Positions 1 through 9,536 of a DNA stretch of 64,000 bases are shown here, piece after piece. Numbering within the stretch: the first letter of the stretch is position 1; each line of letters opens with the position of its first letter. Source of the stretch: Aeromicrobium sp. PE09-221 (lineage in GTDB: Bacteria; Actinomycetota; Actinomycetes; Propionibacteriales; Nocardioidaceae); assembly GCF_002174305.1 (NCBI RefSeq), contig NZ_MIJB01000032.1, positions 105,980-169,979 on the forward strand, in the 5' to 3' direction. The notes under the pieces are model-generated. The model was given only the letters and a program-made list of their open reading frames with translations. It did no database searches and was not told the DNA's origin. A program made the translations under genes and the position numbers.

Positions 1-536
1 GCCGCAATCACAGAGCGTCGAAAGGCCTGCGGTGTCTGATTTCGCCGCAACGCCTGGCGGGGCACGATGTCCTCGACGGTCAGCGCCTGTCCCCGAGGGC
101 GACTCGCTGCGATCGTGTCCGTCACCGGGACTGACGTCACCACCGCATCGAAACTCGAGAGAGCCTCGACGACATCACTGATGATCCGTTGGGACACCAA
201 CGGGCGCGCTGCGTCGTGAAGAAGCACATTGCATTCTCTGTCACCGATAGCATTTAGGGCTATGGTTGCACTTTCGCTGCGCGTCGAACCCCCTTCCAGC
301 AGCTGTGTGACCTTGTCGTAGCGACCATCCAGAAGCACCTTACGGACCGAGCCGAGATGTCCTGGTGCCATCACGATCACGATCTCATCGACACCGCGCG
401 CGGCCTGGAAGGCGGCCATCGTGTGCTCAATGACCGTACGGCCGGCAATCTCGATGAGCTGCTTGGGAACCGGGGAGCCAACTCGGAGGCCGGTACCGCC
501 TGCAAGGATGACGGCGACATTGCGCAAGTCACTCAT
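1..536 (-). CDS. IspD/TarI-family cytidylyltransferase (partial, C-terminus off window)
   Basis: Transfers CMP from CTP onto a sugar-alcohol or polyol phosphate. I translated it from the ATG at 536; the reading frame stays open to the window edge, so about 178 residues are visible. The N-terminus has the nucleotide-binding loop ILAGGTGLRVG followed by PKQLIEIAGR, and near residue 115 the family motif LLHDAARPLV. The AGGTG form and PKQL suit the TarI/Bcs1 branch (ribitol- or glycerol-phosphate activation) better than the isoprenoid enzyme IspD, and the divergent LicD and glycosyltransferase genes support wall-polymer synthesis. Choosing between TarI and IspD is inference. Confidence 0.85.
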   Translation of the reverse strand, partial: MSDLRNVAVILAGGTGLRVGSPVPKQLIEIAGRTVIEHTMAAFQAARGVDEIVIVMAPGHLGSVRKVLLDGRYDKVTQLLEGGSTRSESATIALNAIGDRECNVLLHDAARPLVSQRIISDVVEALSSFDAVVTSVPVTDTIAASRPRGQALTVEDIVPRQALRRNQTPQAFRRSVIA

Positions 537-676
537 TCCTCGGACTCTACCGTCGGCCCCAGCGGACCGGCGGTGCGAGATCCCTGCTGAGCGAAGCTAT
601 CGTGGCAGCGAGGTAACGATAGTCTTAACAAGGAACGAACGGAGGGAACCCTATCGCCACGTTAGAAGTTCTTGAG

Positions 677-2230
677 GTGACGAATAATCACCTCAAGATC
701 GACCCCGCAGTGGCCGCGGAGCGCGCATCGATCGACATCCTCATCAACGGCCATCGCGTGTGGTCGGTGGACCTTCTTTCTGAACCACTGCCCAAGGATG
801 GCGTCAAGGAATGGCCCGCCGCCCTAGCACCCTTCCTGGACGGTCACGCAGAGGTGATGGTGGTTGATTCTGCCACCGGAGAAGAACTGGCCGGCCAGAG
901 CGTCCGGCTCGGTACCTCGCAGTCAGCGATCGCGGTCGTCGATCATCAGGGACGCTGGCTCGCCGTGAACAAGTGGGGACGGATGGGCAAGTCCTTCGCC
1001 GGAGCCGAGGAAGGGTTGCGCGACCGGCTGCTCGATCACCTCGATGACCTGGTCGTCTTCTGCGAGAGTCGGAACCTACGGCCCTTCGTGGTCGGGGGGA
1101 CCCTCCTGGGAGCCGTCCGCGAGGGCAAGATCCTCGGCCATGATGACGACGCCGACCTGGCCTACCTCAGCCGTCACACCCATCCCAGTGACCTCGCGCT
1201 GGAGAACTTTCAGATCGAACGCGAACTCGAAGCACGCGGGATCGAGGTCGTCCGGCACTCGACCGCACACCTCCAGCTCACCTTCAGGACGTCGAGCGGC
1301 AAGGTCGACGGATATGTTGACCTGTTCACCGCCTTCTTCCGCGACGACGGCACCATCAACCAGCCGTTCCATGTCCGCGGACCGATGCCCGAGGCCAGCA
1401 TGGTGCCGTTCTCCACGGTCACGCTTGAGGGCCGTCCCTATCCCGCTCCTGCCGTGCCCGAGGACTGGCTGGTCGTCAACTATGACGAGAACTGGCGCAC
1501 CCCGCTACCGGGGTATAAGCTCCATACGCCTCAAGCGACCCAGCGCCGGTTCCGCAACTGGTTCGGCTCATACAACTTCCAGCGAGACTTCTGGGAGGAG
1601 CACTACGAATCCGGAGTCGCGACGCTACCGTCTGATGCCCACGATGTCCGCGGAGCGGAGTACCTCGCCGCTCACGTGACCGGAGGTTCACGCGTTGTGG
1701 ATCTGGGCTGCGGTGCGGGTTCCAACGCCGCCTGGCTGGCGACCCACGGCTTCGATGTGACCGCCGTCGACTACTCCCCCAATGCGCTCTCCTTGACATG
1801 CAACCGTCTCGGCGCGAACGATGCCGATGTCTCCTTGCTTCGTCTCAACCTCAACGATTTCCGCCAGTACGCGGAGCTACTGCATCAGCTGGCCGACGAG
1901 CCGCGCCCGACACATGTGCTGGCCTCACACCTCCTCGAGCGCATGGGACATCTCGGTCGGTACAACGTGCTTCGCGCGTTCCGCCACGTGGCGAGACTCG
2001 GCGGGACAGTGGTCGCCGTCATCGACACCGTGCCTGCACCCGACGTCAGCTTCCGTGATCCGAGTACCTGGCACCTGGAGGTCAGCCCGTTCAAGAACGA
2101 ACTGGCATCTTTCGGTCTCTCGCTGATCCGCCCCCGCCTGCTCACCGCGACACCCCGCGACCATCAACGACGTACGCTGCTGTGCGAGATCGCACTGTCA
2201 CCCGGCAGCGTGAAAGGAAGCGCCCAGTGA
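677..2230 (+). CDS. LicD-family phosphotransferase fused to a SAM methyltransferase
   Basis: Two enzymes in one chain of 517 residues. After an N-terminal region of about 110 residues that I do not recognise, residues about 115-290 carry the LicD nucleotidyltransferase-fold signature (VVGGTLLGAVREG, then GHDDDADLAYL with the metal-binding acidic run). LicD proteins move phosphocholine or similar phospho-groups onto cell-surface glycans. Residues about 335-480 are a class I methyltransferase with motif I VVDLGCGAGSNAAWLA and acidic VDYS after strand 2. It is the first gene of a tight run with the next two. The GTG at 677 has no good ribosome site. A GGAGGG at 641-646 sits six bases before an in-frame ATC at 653, which may be the true start and would add eight residues. 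Confidence 0.85.
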   Translation: MTNNHLKIDPAVAAERASIDILINGHRVWSVDLLSEPLPKDGVKEWPAALAPFLDGHAEVMVVDSATGEELAGQSVRLGTSQSAIAVVDHQGRWLAVNKWGRMGKSFAGAEEGLRDRLLDHLDDLVVFCESRNLRPFVVGGTLLGAVREGKILGHDDDADLAYLSRHTHPSDLALENFQIERELEARGIEVVRHSTAHLQLTFRTSSGKVDGYVDLFTAFFRDDGTINQPFHVRGPMPEASMVPFSTVTLEGRPYPAPAVPEDWLVVNYDENWRTPLPGYKLHTPQATQRRFRNWFGSYNFQRDFWEEHYESGVATLPSDAHDVRGAEYLAAHVTGGSRVVDLGCGAGSNAAWLATHGFDVTAVDYSPNALSLTCNRLGANDADVSLLRLNLNDFRQYAELLHQLADEPRPTHVLASHLLERMGHLGRYNVLRAFRHVARLGGTVVAVIDTVPAPDVSFRDPSTWHLEVSPFKNELASFGLSLIRPRLLTATPRDHQRRTLLCEIALSPGSVKGSAQ

Positions 2231-2490
2231 AAGAGAAGATCCTCGCGGTACTCCGTTCCATCTCCCCGCGGCTCGCGGACCGCGCGATCCGCGCCAAACA
2301 GTTGGCGTCGCCGACAAGTGTGAAGTCGCGTATCCACCGGGTCGCGCTCCTAGAAGCCCGCGTCGAGACGCTGACCGAACAGGTCCGGGAACTCCGCGAG
2401 GAGATCGATGAGTCGCGCCGTGATGCCCTCCGTGTGGCCGAACTCACCGACATCGTCGAACATCGACTTTCCACTCCCAAGGAGTCTTGA
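2227..2490 (+). CDS. Small basic coiled-coil protein (DUF6752-like)
   Basis: An 87-residue protein starting at a GTG that overlaps the TGA of the upstream LicD-methyltransferase gene (GTGA), so translation is probably coupled. The first half is basic (residues 1-40, many R and K). Residues about 41-75 form a heptad-rich helix (LLEARVETLTEQVRELREEI), a likely coiled coil. It has no signal peptide or membrane segment. Such short proteins are found in actinobacterial surface-polysaccharide clusters, and the DUF6752 label is from memory and unchecked. A scaffold or partner role for the neighbouring transferases is inference. Confidence 0.7.
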   Translation: MKEKILAVLRSISPRLADRAIRAKQLASPTSVKSRIHRVALLEARVETLTEQVRELREEIDESRRDALRVAELTDIVEHRLSTPKES

Positions 2491-2494
2491 CCAC

Positions 2495-3433
2495 GTGAAC
2501 CAGCACGTCTCAGCCCGCGTCGCCCCAGATCACGGCACGGTTGCCGCAGTCGTCGTCACCTACAACCGGATAGAGAAGCTCCAGCGCACCATCGCCTCGC
2601 TGCGGGGATGTGATCGCCGGCCGGACAACATCATCCTGGTCAACAACGCTTCGACCGACGGCACTGACGCCCTCCTCGACTCGATGGCGGACGATGACGA
2701 CATCACCGTGCTGCATCTGCCGGAGAACGTCGGTGGCGCAGGGGGGTTCGCCGCTGGCCTGCGGCATGCCTGGGAACTCGGTCATGACTGGTTCTGGGTC
2801 ATGGATGACGACTGCTACCCCGAGCCGGCCTCCCTCTCGCGACTCCTCGAGGAGCACACCGATCTCGAGGCCTACCTCAAGCGACCGCTGAGCTTCTCCT
2901 GTTCAGTGGTCAAGGCTCCGGACGGAAGCCTGTGCGAGATGAACGAGGCCGTGACCATGTGGGATTGGCCCCGCTACCTGGTGCACGGCTTCAACTCCGT
3001 CAAAGTGAGCGAATGCACCTTCGTCTCGGTGCTCCTTCCTCGCTGGACAGTCGAAGAGCACGGACTTCCGCTCGCCGAGTACTTCATCTGGTTCGACGAC
3101 AAGGAGTTCACCAAGCGCCTCACGCGGGCGGCCCGTCCCGGTGTTCAGGTGCTGGACAGCCAGGTCGTTCACGACATGGGCGTGAACCGTGGTGTCAACT
3201 ACGGCCGCATCACAGAAGGTGATCTCTGGAAGTTTCGTTACGGCGCCCGCAATCAGGCCTCGTACCGCTGGCATTACGAGGGAAAGTGGTCATACCTGAC
3301 CTACGTCCGCCGGGTCGTGCTGCAGATGCGTGAGGCGAAGCTGCCCCGCCACATCCAACGTCAGATGTGGAAGGCGCTGGTGACCGGCATCCGATTCAAC
3401 CCCCAACCGGGTCGCGTCCAGGATCGCGCGTAG
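2495..3433 (+). CDS. GT2 glycosyltransferase, GlfT1-like
   Basis: A family 2 glycosyltransferase of 312 residues. The GT-A fold starts with AVVVTYNRIEKLQRTIASL and NNASTDGT, then the stretch NVGGAGGFAAGL and the metal-binding acidic triad in WVMDDDCYP near residue 105. YFIWFDDKEF near residue 195 supplies the likely catalytic acidic residues. The NVGGAGGF and WFDD patterns are typical of GlfT1-type galactofuranosyl or rhamnosyl transferases acting on lipid-linked wall polymers. I chose the GTG at 2495 because AAGGAG at 2479-2484 precedes it. A longer frame from 2408 would lie wholly inside the preceding gene. Donor sugar unknown. Confidence 0.85.
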   Translation: MNQHVSARVAPDHGTVAAVVVTYNRIEKLQRTIASLRGCDRRPDNIILVNNASTDGTDALLDSMADDDDITVLHLPENVGGAGGFAAGLRHAWELGHDWFWVMDDDCYPEPASLSRLLEEHTDLEAYLKRPLSFSCSVVKAPDGSLCEMNEAVTMWDWPRYLVHGFNSVKVSECTFVSVLLPRWTVEEHGLPLAEYFIWFDDKEFTKRLTRAARPGVQVLDSQVVHDMGVNRGVNYGRITEGDLWKFRYGARNQASYRWHYEGKWSYLTYVRRVVLQMREAKLPRHIQRQMWKALVTGIRFNPQPGRVQDRA

Positions 3434-3461
3434 CGCACCGGACTCTGGCGTCAGGACGTGA

Positions 3462-3518
3462 ACCGCGGCGGACGCCAGGCCGATGATCCCCGCGCCCCAC
3501 CACGATCGCCTTCTGCAT
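3462..3518 (-). pseudogene. Remnant of an FAD/NAD-dependent oxidoreductase N-terminus
   Basis: In the 272-base space after the glycosyltransferase, the minus strand reads MQKAIVVG from an ATG at 3518. After one extra G in a GGGG run the adjacent frame continues GAGIIGLASAA. Joined, this is a classic dinucleotide-binding N-terminus (GxGxxG). Nothing recognisable follows before it runs into the 3' end of the glycosyltransferase. I see no other coding signal between 3434 and 3705. The match is short, so this could be chance. Confidence 0.3.
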
Positions 3519-3705
3519 CGAGTCATCTCTTCCTCACCGGCCGCCCGACGATACCGGCAAGATGGCCGCGGAGCAGGCACCGGGCTCTCAGACACTCGCC
3601 CACCTCGCAGCGGTCGAGCGCTGACGCCACACGACATGATCTCGATACGGTTGCCCTGAGAGGGCTTCCTCCTCGATCACCGATCCCACGGTGCCGAGCG
3701 AGAAC

Positions 3706-4530
3706 TCAGACGCTGGGCCGCATGACGGCTTCGGCCTGGGTGGACTTCCACTCGCGGAAGCCCTCCTCGGTCACGCCGTGACGCCAGTAGGCCGACACCG
3801 ACAGGTCGGCACGGTCGACGCGACCGTCCAGCAGATAGGGGCGCACGGTCTTCAGCAGCGCCGATTCACCGTGCACGAAGGCCTGGACGCGACCCTGGGG
3901 CCAGGTCCATCCGCGCACCGCGCTGTCGAGCAGATCGGTCGTGCCCGGATGCGACGGCGCGCGATGCAGCCACCGCACGTCGAGATCGGCGGCCGTCGAG
4001 AAGCCCAGCTGGTCGGTCGGACCGTCGACCTCGAGGAAGGCCGTCGCCGATACGCCGGAGGGCAACCGCTCCAGCGCCGCCGCGATCGCGGGCAGGGCGG
4101 ACTCATCACCGACGAAGAGATGGTGATCGGCCTCGGGTTTGGGCGCGTACGCGCCGCCGGGGCCACGCGCATGGATCCTGTCCCCCGGCCTGGCCTGGGC
4201 CGCCCAGGGACCGGCAAGCCCCTCATCACCGTGGACCACGAAGTCGATCGCGAGCTCACGCGCCTCGAGGTCGACCCACCGGATGGTGTAGGTGCGCAGG
4301 ATCGGCTGTGCCTCGGCCGGCATCGTCTCGCGGACCAGGGCGAGGTCGAGCGGGGCGGGATAGTCGAATCCCTCACGCAGGAAGGCGAGCTTGACGTATT
4401 TGTCCGTGGCCTCGATATCGCGCTCCGCGAAGTCCTCGAAACCGGGACCCCCGAGGATCACCCTTCGCAGGCGAGGAGCGATCTCCTCGGTGCGCTGTAC
4501 GACGAGCTCGACCGCGATATTCTTCGACAC
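3706..4530 (-). CDS. Siderophore-interacting protein (SIP family, FAD/NAD(P)H-dependent)
   Basis: A cytoplasmic ferric-siderophore reductase-like flavoprotein of 274 residues. The N-terminal FAD-binding barrel carries RTYTIRWVD (the RxYT flavin motif) near residue 90 and RPGDRIHARGPGG near 130. The C-terminal SIP domain begins at HLFVGDESALPAIAAAL, where GDESALPA is characteristic, and ends with SVSAYWRHGVTEEGFREWK. Start choice: GTG at 4530, directly next to an iron-box-like palindrome. An ATG far upstream would run the gene through the divergent peptidase promoter. Known members reduce imported ferric siderophores to release iron, so control by iron fits. Confidence 0.92.
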   Translation of the reverse strand: MSKNIAVELVVQRTEEIAPRLRRVILGGPGFEDFAERDIEATDKYVKLAFLREGFDYPAPLDLALVRETMPAEAQPILRTYTIRWVDLEARELAIDFVVHGDEGLAGPWAAQARPGDRIHARGPGGAYAPKPEADHHLFVGDESALPAIAAALERLPSGVSATAFLEVDGPTDQLGFSTAADLDVRWLHRAPSHPGTTDLLDSAVRGWTWPQGRVQAFVHGESALLKTVRPYLLDGRVDRADLSVSAYWRHGVTEEGFREWKSTQAEAVMRPSV

Positions 4531-4549
4531 GTCGGTAAGCCTACCCTTG
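4531..4549 (-). promoter_or_regulatory. Candidate IdeR/DtxR iron box in front of the SIP gene
   Basis: On the minus strand the 13-base core GGGTAGGCTTACC agrees with the DtxR/IdeR consensus core GGTWAGSCTWACC at all positions but one. It touches the SIP start codon, so a bound repressor would block both transcription and ribosome access. It also lies in the 84-base space shared with the divergent M13 peptidase gene. The outer three bases on each side match poorly. Confidence 0.6.
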
Positions 4550-4614
4550 CTTCCCTGACGGACGGAGACCGTCCGAACGGTTCGATCCGTGTCCACCGCT
4601 GTTAGCCTGACGAC

Positions 4615-6564
4615 GTGACGCATGGACTCGACCCGGCCTCCTTCGACCCGCAGATCCGCCCACAGGACGATCTCTTCCGCCACGTCAACGGCCCCTGGCT
4701 GCGTGATGCGCCGATCGCTCCGGACCGCGCCACCGCCGGCGCCTTCGTCACCCTCGTCGACGACGCCGAGCAGATCGTCCGCGCCATCATCGAACGGTGC
4801 GCCACGTCTGCGGAGTCCGACGAGGAGCGCATGATCGGCGCCTTCTATGCCAGCTTCATGGACACCGAGCGCGTCGAGGCGCTCGGTGCCTCACCGCTCG
4901 CGGCCGATCTCGAACGGATCGACGGCATCGCCTCGGTGGACGATCTGGTCATCGCCATGGGAGCGCTCGAGCGCTCAGGCATCGCGAGCATCATCGGCAT
5001 GTACATCGCTCCGGATCGCGGCAATCCCGACCGCTACATCACCCATATCGTGCAGAGTGGCCTCGGCCTGCCCGACGAGTCCTACTACCGCGAGGAGCAG
5101 TTCGCGCCGGTGCGCGAGGCCTACGCGGCACATATCGAGCGCATGCTGGGCCTGACCGGTCTCGACGACGCATCGTCCCGCGCGGCTCGCATCATGGACC
5201 TCGAGACGCGTATCGCCGCACTGCACTGGGATCGCGTCGCGGTCCGCGATGCCCAGAAGACCTACAACCCGCGCAGCATGGATCAGCTGCTCGCTTCACT
5301 GCCCGGTTTCGACTGGGCGGCCTGGCTCGATGCCGCCCAGATCGACCCGGCTGTCCTCGCAGAGGTCATCGTCTCGCAGCCGTCCTATCTCGAGGGTCTC
5401 GCCGACCTGCTCATCGAGGACCTCCTGCCGTCCTGGGGCGACTGGCTGCGCTGGCAAGTCGTCCATGCAGCCGCTCCCTATCTCTCCGGCGACTTCGTCG
5501 ACGAGAACTTCACCTTCTACGGCAAGACCCTGCAGGGCACCGATGAGCTGCGCCCCCGCTGGAAGCGCGGTGTGAGCTTCGTCGAGGGCGCGATGGGCGA
5601 GGCCATCGGCAAGATCTACGTCCGCAGCGAGTTCCCGCCCTCCTCCAAGGAGCGCATGACCGAGCTGATCGGAAACCTCATCGAGGCCTACCGCCGGTCC
5701 ATCAGTGAGCTGACCTGGATGAGCGACGAGACGAAGAAGCGTGCCCACGAGAAGCTCGACGCCTTCACGCCGAAGATCGGCCACCCGGAGACCTTCCGCG
5801 ACTACTCCTCGCTCACGGCCGACCCGGGCGACCTGCTGGGCAATGCCCGCCGCGCGCTCTCCTTCGCGATGGATCGCGAGCTGGAGAAGATCGGGCAGCC
5901 CATCGACCGCGACGAGTGGTACATGACCCCGCAGACGGTCAACGCCTACTACAACCCGACCATGAACGAGATCGTCTTCCCCGCCGCGATCCTGCAGTGG
6001 CCGTTCTTCTCCCCCGATGCCGATGATGCCGTCAACTACGGTGCCATCGGCGCGGTGATCGGCCACGAGATCGGCCACGGCTTCGACGACCAGGGCTCGC
6101 AGTACGATGGCACGGGCGCGTTGCGCAACTGGTGGACCGATGAGGACCGGGCCGCCTTCGAGCAGCTCACCGGCTCATTGATCGCCCAGTACGATGAACT
6201 CTCACCCGAGAATGCGGACGGCCGAACCGTGAACGGGGCGCTGACGATCGGTGAGAACATCGGCGATCTCGGTGGACTGGGTATCGCCTACCGGGCGTAC
6301 CTGATCGCGCGCGGAGACACCGTGCCGGAGCCGATCGACGGCCTCACCGATGTGCAGCGGTTCTTCCTGTCCTGGGCACAGGCTTGGCAGAGCAAGGTGC
6401 GCCCGGCCGAGACCGTCCGACGCCTCACCGTCGACCCGCACTCTCCGCCGGAGTTCCGCTGCAATCAAGTCGTGCGCAATATCGACGCCTTCTACGAGGC
6501 GTTCGGAGTCACCGAGGACGACGCACTCTGGCTCGACCCCGCCGACCGCGTCACCATCTGGTGA
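4615..6564 (+). CDS. pepO: M13 family zinc metallopeptidase (PepO/neprilysin-like)
   Basis: A 649-residue oligopeptidase. The zinc site is VIGHEIGHGFDDQG, with H484 and H488 as ligands and E485 as the catalytic base. The third ligand E547 lies in GENIGDLGG, the second signature of family M13. NAYYNPTMNEIVFPAAILQ just before the zinc helix forms the substrate-binding strand. There is no signal peptide or membrane anchor, unlike neprilysin but like bacterial PepO, so it is probably cytoplasmic. Starts at GTG 4615. The last residues DRVTIW match the usual family C-terminus (xxxW), so it is full length. Confidence 0.95.
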   Translation: MTHGLDPASFDPQIRPQDDLFRHVNGPWLRDAPIAPDRATAGAFVTLVDDAEQIVRAIIERCATSAESDEERMIGAFYASFMDTERVEALGASPLAADLERIDGIASVDDLVIAMGALERSGIASIIGMYIAPDRGNPDRYITHIVQSGLGLPDESYYREEQFAPVREAYAAHIERMLGLTGLDDASSRAARIMDLETRIAALHWDRVAVRDAQKTYNPRSMDQLLASLPGFDWAAWLDAAQIDPAVLAEVIVSQPSYLEGLADLLIEDLLPSWGDWLRWQVVHAAAPYLSGDFVDENFTFYGKTLQGTDELRPRWKRGVSFVEGAMGEAIGKIYVRSEFPPSSKERMTELIGNLIEAYRRSISELTWMSDETKKRAHEKLDAFTPKIGHPETFRDYSSLTADPGDLLGNARRALSFAMDRELEKIGQPIDRDEWYMTPQTVNAYYNPTMNEIVFPAAILQWPFFSPDADDAVNYGAIGAVIGHEIGHGFDDQGSQYDGTGALRNWWTDEDRAAFEQLTGSLIAQYDELSPENADGRTVNGALTIGENIGDLGGLGIAYRAYLIARGDTVPEPIDGLTDVQRFFLSWAQAWQSKVRPAETVRRLTVDPHSPPEFRCNQVVRNIDAFYEAFGVTEDDALWLDPADRVTIW

Positions 6565-6580
6565 ATCCCCTCGAGATTCA
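6562..6580. terminator. Short hairpin between convergent genes
   Basis: TGAATC at 6562-6567 pairs with GATTCA at 6575-6580 across a 7-base loop. It contains the M13 peptidase stop codon and meets the stop codon of the gene on the other strand at 6578. There is no T-tract, so a bidirectional terminator is a weak inference. Confidence 0.3.
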
Positions 6581-7021
6581 GCCGATCAGGTAGATGATGC
6601 CGTTGCCCGCGCGAGCGGCATCGACGGCGAAGTGCTGGACCCGGATGAGGAACTCTGCCACGCTGGCGACCTCCTCGCTGCGGAACATCGACCGCACGTC
6701 CCGCTCCCCCAGCAACACCAGATCGGCGGCGATCCTCGACACCTCGTCCGGCTCCAGCACCCGGATACAGGGCACCCGCGACGCATCGTCACCGCAATGC
6801 CGTACGTCCCCCTCGAACAGCCGAGAGGAAGGACGCGGCTCGGCACCGTCCGTGGTCAATCGGTGCAGTTGGCGCCGGCGCTTGTCCAGGTCGACGATCG
6901 CACCACCGGACCGGCCGTCACCGCCGGCCGGCGATTCGGCCGACACAAAGAAGCTCGGGTCGTGCCGCGCGAGACCGATGAAGTGTGGCTCTACTTGGTA
7001 GGCGTAGTAACGGAGTCCCAT
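6578..7021 (-). CDS. Small YfbM/DUF1877-like protein of unknown function
   Basis: A 147-residue soluble protein beginning MGLRYYAYQVEP, an opening reminiscent of DUF1877/YfbM proteins. It ends with a helical stretch (FLIRVQHFAVDAARAGNGIIYLI), also typical of that family. It has no signal peptide, membrane segment or catalytic motif that I can name. It is convergent with the M13 peptidase and separated from the DUF501 gene by about 105 bases. The family call rests on the two ends only; function unknown. Confidence 0.5.
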   Translation of the reverse strand: MGLRYYAYQVEPHFIGLARHDPSFFVSAESPAGGDGRSGGAIVDLDKRRRQLHRLTTDGAEPRPSSRLFEGDVRHCGDDASRVPCIRVLEPDEVSRIAADLVLLGERDVRSMFRSEEVASVAEFLIRVQHFAVDAARAGNGIIYLIG

Positions 7022-7126
7022 GACGGAAGGTGACCGTCACGGCAGCATCGCAACGGCGGTGGCACCGATCTGTGGACAGCGAACCGGGTGCGCTCCGCCT
7101 GTGGACCCGACCGTGGTCTAGCTGCC

Positions 7127-7609
7127 TCAGGCGCAGGCGGAGTTGGTCCACCAGTCGCCCAGCAGGGCGACCGCCTCGTCCCCGAGCGGATTCACTCCCG
7201 GGCCCTTGGCGAGCGAATGCCCCACCAGCACGTGCAGGCATTTGACCCGGTTCGGCATGCCGCCAGCGGTGATCCCGTCGATCTCCTCGACGTGACCCAG
7301 CGCCTCGCGCTCGGCCAGGTATGACTCATGGGCCGACCGATAGGCCGCGGCGAGGTCGGCGTCCTCGGTGAGGCGCTGCGACATCTCCGCCATCAGACCG
7401 GATGCTTCCAATGTGCCGATCGCTCCGGCCAGTCGCGGGCAGGTCAGATAGTAGAGCGTGGGGAACGGCGTGCCATCGGGAAGGCGCGGCTCGGTTTTGA
7501 CCACATTGGGATGCCCGGAGGGGCAGCGCGAGGACACCTCGACGATGGCCCGCGGCGGCCGCCCCAGCTGCTCGGCGATCGTCGTCAGGTCGTCATCGCT
7601 CAGGGTCAC
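7127..7609 (-). CDS. DUF501 domain-containing protein
   Basis: A 160-residue conserved actinobacterial protein. The N-terminal half has the family pattern SSRCPSGHPNVVKTEPRL and TPFPTLYYLTCP; the C-terminal half has GMPNRVKCLHVLVGHSLAKG and ends WWTNSACA. The conserved Cys and His residues in these blocks suggest a metal site, which is inference. Its ATG overlaps the stop of the FtsB-like gene (ATGA), and it lies in the usual order eno, ftsB, DUF501, often followed in related genomes by a Ppx/GppA phosphatase gene, which is absent here. Function unknown. Confidence 0.9.
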   Translation of the reverse strand: MTLSDDDLTTIAEQLGRPPRAIVEVSSRCPSGHPNVVKTEPRLPDGTPFPTLYYLTCPRLAGAIGTLEASGLMAEMSQRLTEDADLAAAYRSAHESYLAEREALGHVEEIDGITAGGMPNRVKCLHVLVGHSLAKGPGVNPLGDEAVALLGDWWTNSACA

Positions 7610-8175
7610 GGATTCTCCAGTACGTCGTCGGAACGCGCCTCTTCCTCCGGGTCCGGCGGATTACCGGCCTGTTCGACGCTCCCCCATAGTTTGCCGTACC
7701 AGGGCTCGGCAGCCGCCGTGGGAGGCTCCCCCAGACGACCCACCTCGCCCTGCAGTTGGCCGTCGATGCCGACGACCCGGTAACCGACCTCACCCGGCAT
7801 CACCCACCCGAAGCGGTCCCGTGCCTGCTGCTTGATGAACGCCGGATCGTCCCAGCGGTCGATCTCGTCGTGGAGGTCGTCGATATCCTGCTCGGCCTGC
7901 CGGTTGGCGGCCTTCAACGCCTCGATATCGCTGCGTTGCTGCCACCAGGCGTGCACCGTCGTGGTGTACGAGGCGACCAGCAGCACCACCACCGCGAGCA
8001 GGATCACCGCGCGGGCGGTGAAACGCGTCCCAGACGCCTGCTGCGGGGTAGGACGCGCGGCCTCCCCGGGACGACGCGGAGCACTCGTGGTGCTCCGCGT
8101 CGCACCCGCGGAGGGCGTCCTCCGGCGCGAACCGGAAGCCGGTCCGCGGGCTGGGGGTCGTCGGGACGCGGCCAT
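7606..8175 (-). CDS. FtsB/DivIC-type septum formation initiator protein
   Basis: A 189-residue bitopic membrane protein for cell division. Residues 1-50 are cytoplasmic, rich in Arg, Pro and Ala. One transmembrane helix follows (AVILLAVVVLLVASYTTTV, about 55-75). An extracellular coiled coil comes next (IEALKAANRQAEQDIDDLHDEIDRW), then the family motif FIKQQARDRFGWVMPGEVGYRV. FtsB/DivIC proteins bridge FtsL and FtsQ in the divisome. It starts five bases after eno and overlaps the DUF501 gene, so the three are probably co-transcribed. The acidic C-terminal tail (PDPEEEARSDDV) is poorly conserved. Confidence 0.9.
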   Translation of the reverse strand: MAASRRPPARGPASGSRRRTPSAGATRSTTSAPRRPGEAARPTPQQASGTRFTARAVILLAVVVLLVASYTTTVHAWWQQRSDIEALKAANRQAEQDIDDLHDEIDRWDDPAFIKQQARDRFGWVMPGEVGYRVVGIDGQLQGEVGRLGEPPTAAAEPWYGKLWGSVEQAGNPPDPEEEARSDDVLENP

Positions 8176-8180
8176 CGGCC

Positions 8181-9497
<1,317 letters not shown>

Positions 9498-9536
9498 TCA
9501 GCCTAGCGCGTCGGTCACCCCGCGAGCGCCCGCCTC

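Noticed and set aside
3691..4605. 304-residue frame opposite the SIP gene
   Set aside because: The SIP frame carries all flavin and SIP motifs; this strand gives an Arg/Gly-rich product without motif.
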